A stretch of DNA of 64,000 nucleotides, from NCBI GenBank assembly GCA_008704415.1, contig VXIS01000089.1, positions 81,968 through 145,967 on the forward strand. The letters run 5' to 3'. Under the pieces are notes generated by a model, which did no database searches, was not told where the DNA came from, and worked only from the letters and a program-made list of their open reading frames with translations. Positions 61,358 through 64,000 of the stretch are shown here, piece after piece. Both the position numbers and the translations under genes were made by a program. Numbering within the stretch: position 1 is the first letter of the stretch; each line of letters begins with the position of its first letter. Source of the stretch: Sphaerosporella brunnea (taxonomy: Eukaryota; Ascomycota; Pezizomycetes; Pezizales; Pyronemataceae).

Positions 61358-62004
61358 CTAGACCGCCTCCTCGGAAAAAGCATTCTCGATGGGCTTGTCC
61401 ATGAAAGCGGCATGTCCGAGGATGGTGAAGCCGGAAGCTCCAATGAGCCAGAGGACCGTGGAGAATGGAGAAGCGATGAAGCCCAACGGAATCGCAACGC
61501 AGAGAAGGGTGGTGTACAGCTGGGAAGAGGTAGCCTTGATGGGACCTGCGCAACAGTCAGCTTCGAGCTTGGTCCGCAAAAGATAGGAGTAACCTACCGA
61601 TTTCGAGATCGGCGCCACCCAGCCTGCCAATTCCCCACATTCCTCCGACGACGAAGAAAATGACAAACAGCAACAGGAGGTTGGTCAGCAGCGAGTAGAT
61701 GCTCAGCATTACAAAGACCACGGCATAGTTGCTGGCGAAGTAGGAGAGATTGTAGGATGCGCGGCTCTGGACTTCACCGAAGTTCTGGGGCTTCGAAATG
61801 CGCTTGAAATCGAAGAACTCGCTGAGGGGGCGGATGTTCGAGAAGCGGTTCGCCAGAGGCATGCGATTGGTGCCCTCCTGTGGGTTCAGTCAGTGGAACA
61901 TCCCGTGTGCGCACAGGTAGCGAGGAGAGTCGGCGTACAGAAAAGCGGTTCAGACCGAATCGCTCTGAGATCAAGCTGTAGGGGATCCTGATTCCTCCGG
62001 ACAT
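61358..62004 (-). CDS. PRA1/Yip3 family prenylated Rab acceptor
   Basis: Exons 62004-61939, 61877-61598 and 61545-61358 encode 177 residues. The soluble N-terminus includes RMPLANRFSNIRPLSEFFDFKRISKPQNF and the family motif SRASYNLSYFASNYAVVFVM. Two hydrophobic hairpins follow (LSIYSLLTNLLLLFVIFFVVGG; TTLLCVAIPLGFIASPFSTV, LWLIGASGFTILGHAAF) and the tail is acidic (ENAFSEEAV). PRA1/Yip3 sits in ER-Golgi membranes and helps release prenylated Rab GTPases from GDI. Helix hairpins and the RxxxNxxYFxxNY signature make the assignment firm. Intron 1 has a gtacgc donor. Confidence 0.93.
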
Positions 62005-62616
62005 AGTTGCGGCTGGTTGTGAGTGAGTGGATGGAGATTAAAGAGCTCTGTGCGTTGGAGTTGAAGACAATAATGGGAGGATCCCTTGCGAGGAAAGAGG
62101 GTTATGAAAAGGGAGGTGTTGGAACGAGGTGACGCGGCCGTTGGTGGAGTAGTTCGTAAAGTAAAGGACAGTTGTTTCGCCGTGCGGCTGGACAAGGTGT
62201 GTGTGGAACTTCGACTCCTCCTTTTTCCGGCACATGCTAACTGAGAATGGTGTCTGCGGCTGTGCAAAGCTGAGTCAGCATGGCTGCGCACTTCACCTGC
62301 GGAGGGGAGCAAGGCCCAATCACTCCTCGCAGGCCAATCTCATTCTTTTGCCGCAGCATCCCCCGCCGTAGCCAATCACTGCACCCTCTTTTGCTATTGC
62401 CGCTGTTCTCAGTTGTACGCATTGCCGTCATCCCACCGCACAACTGGTCAACCTTAGCGCAAGTAAAAGATCACCTCTTCCGATCTTTTCCACCAAAAGT
62501 AACCCCTCCCCCCCCATCCCACCTCTCCACTCCTTACCTCCCACCAGGCAGGGTTCGCGTCCTCCCATCCACTATCCCACAAGACTTAAGGTGCCAGGGT
62601 AGAGGCGCCACGCGTT
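62005..62616. other. Upstream region of PRA1 and spacer
   Basis: No supportable gene. Probably contains the PRA1 promoter. Pyrimidine-rich tracts (cccctcccccccc) occur at about 62504-62516. Confidence 0.45.
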
Positions 62617-63415
62617 AAGTGACAATAGTGCCTAAAAGGCCGATATACCGAGACGCCGAGGTGCCTAGACGGCCGCAGGCGCCAGGGGACAGACGGGGAG
62701 GACACGGCGCCGGGATGCCGATCGGCCGTGGGGTCGGGAGGCTGTGGGACACGCCAGAGGACGAGTTGGCTAGAGGCAGGACCCTGAGCAATGGTACCGG
62801 CGGCCGGTGGTGGGTGGACCCTGACGCCGACCGCGGAATGACGAAACTCGGGATCCGGGTGGTGATGCTCCACTCCACCATGACCGTGATCCCGCGATAC
62901 CAGTGCGGATACAAACCCCACGGTGGTGAGGTTTTCAAACCATTATATCGCGGTGGTGGGAGTTTACGGTATGGGCATATCAGAGTTGAGACTCAGATTT
63001 AGTTGCAGCACCGGAATCCAGGCTCTCCTGCGCAGGTGCATATGCATACGCATACGCACCGGCAATGCACCTGTCGGCCTGAGGAAATGGTGATCATGGC
63101 GATCGCGAGAGTTGAAGATGACGACAATCACAGCCTCCCACTGACAACCGGAATCGCACTACCACACACGGACCCTCCCCACCGGCACCACCTCCGGGTC
63201 TGGTCTGGGGAGGTCCCCAATAAGGTTGCTGGGCCGCCGAAGGTGTTCAGCCATCCGAACAGGCGGCTGCGGCGCCCTGGTATCCTGTCCCGTAGTGCCC
63301 TTGGCACCCGGCCGCCCTGTCCCCTCGTCCCCTCGGCGTCCCGCCGCCCGCCGCCCCGCCCGCGTATGGCCTCTAGGCACCTAGGCACCGCCACACGTGG
63401 TGCCGTTACAGGATA
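62617..63415. repeat. GC-rich repeat-like block with imperfect inverted ends
   Basis: The left end (ggcgccacgcgttaagtgac...gtgcctaaaaggcc, from about 62603) resembles the reverse complement of the right end (ggcctctaggcacctaggca...cacgtggtgcc, to about 63410). The inner flanks are rich in ggcgcc and ccgccc words. The open frames across it (62619-63002 and 63003-63416) are compositionally biased and lack domains. It may be an old transposon; ends are not firm. Confidence 0.35.
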
Positions 63416-63591
63416 ACCAAAAGACTAGGTTTCCGAGGCACCGGCTTTGTGTCTATATACATCTTCTCTGTGTGTATTAGATCTATCTACCGTGGTTACT
63501 GGATCATTCTTTTCTGTGGATGGATTCTGGAAACGCGGGTAGTTCAAGTGAAGAGGAAGGCCTATCTGCTGTTTGAGATATGGATGATCCA

Positions 63592-64000
63592 GTGATATAT
63601 CGTCATCCCAAGAAGCCTTACTTCGCCAGTATCCCTGGCTGGCTTCATCGCTTCACACTCGCTTCGGCCTCGCTTTGCATCCCGAGAGCCGAAGGTTGGG
63701 TGCTCTAAACTTGAAGCTTTAGATCGAGTCCGTGGATTGGCCGGAGCTGGTGGGATCCAGCAAGTCATTGCCACACAGCCTGCACTTATCCCGTGGGGAA
63801 GGGGGGGCAAGAAGCAAATGCTTGAATGGATCATCTTCAATCACTCGGATAAAGATATCCGAAACCTTCCCGAGCAAGCTACTTACCACTGCCTGCCTTG
63901 TCTGCTCTGCTACACCGCTGAGTTGTGTTTGTACTGTGGGAACATATCCAATGGGGTGTTTTTCTTTTCGGTTGTGGAAGTGAGCGACCTGAGTGGGTAC
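63592..64000 (+). other. Open frame running off the window end
   Basis: A plus-strand frame without stops extends from about 63592 to the last base and lacks an ATG near its start. It reads ...SREPKVGCSKLEALDRVRGL-AGAGGIQQVIATQPALIPWG, then GKKQMLEWIIFNHSDKDIRN and THYC-like YHCLPCLLCYTAELCLYCGN with several Cys. It looks protein-like and could be an internal exon of a gene continuing beyond 64000. I recognise no family. Confidence 0.35.

Noticed and set aside
60465..61553. 362-codon minus-strand frame as one gene
   Set aside because: Its first 90 codons are an out-of-frame reading of the PRA1 last exon; the supported start is 61283.

Overview
The window reads as nuclear DNA of a filamentous ascomycete (Pezizomycotina). 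Evidence for this: protein genes are split by short introns of about 50-170 nt with GT...AG ends and CTAAC/CTGAC-type branch points. There is an intron-containing tRNA-Leu. Several families are fungal (FunK1 kinase remnant, DUF2828, EMC1, Qdr/Dtr-type MFS). Intergenic DNA is long and rich in small terminal-inverted-repeat elements and microsatellites. I cannot name the genus. No operons, CRISPR arrays or rRNA genes were seen.

Layout. 1-10 kb: EMC1 (+), then about 3.5 kb of transposon-littered spacer, a jacalin-lectin pseudogene, and an intronless conserved hypothetical gene. 11-15 kb: mobile-element zone with an AT-hook/coiled-coil gene, a PIF/Harbinger transposase relic, and a MITE nested in another MITE. 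15.8-21.2 kb: thiol methyltransferase, a small Cys/His-rich ORF, an F-box/ankyrin-like gene and a seven-exon JmjC (JMJD7-like) gene. 21.9-26.2 kb: a hAT-like foldback, a nucleotidyltransferase-like ORF split by a 505-bp element, and other inverted repeats. 27-42 kb is the gene-dense core: C2H2 zinc-finger protein, MFS transporter, a decayed GET3 ATPase, the mitochondrial ABC transporter ATM1, 5-hydroxyisourate hydrolase, an OTU deubiquitinase, an F-box/Cys-rich protein, an NAD-epimerase-like protein and a decayed small secreted protein. 42-47 kb: gene-poor, with a 56-bp minisatellite interrupted by a LINE fragment, followed by a small membrane protein. 47-54 kb: ER cyclophilin, geranylgeranyltransferase-I beta subunit, a second MITE copy and a DUF2828/vWA protein. 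54-62 kb: tRNA-Leu(UAG), an SDR, a 948-bp long-armed inverted-repeat element, a FunK1 remnant, an Erj5-like ER J-protein, a coiled-coil protein and PRA1. 62-64 kb: GC-rich repeat-like DNA and an open frame running off the edge.

How the genes relate: they are mostly unlinked housekeeping genes. Several act in the secretory and membrane system: EMC1 (ER insertase), the GET3 relic (tail-anchored protein delivery), ER cyclophilin, the Erj5-like J protein, PRA1 (Rab/ER-Golgi) and GGTase-I beta (prenylates Rho-type GTPases). There is no biosynthetic gene cluster. The notable biology is genome decay and mobile elements: at least four genes are broken (jacalin lectin, GET3, nucleotidyltransferase-like, small secreted protein). 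At least six families of short inverted-repeat elements can be delimited, three of them with TA target duplications. I did not find a convincing new multi-gene system. The best candidates for something undescribed are the 948-bp element with five 30-bp repeats in each arm, the cryptic membrane-anchor exon of the cyclophilin gene, and the transposon-split nucleotidyltransferase-like gene.
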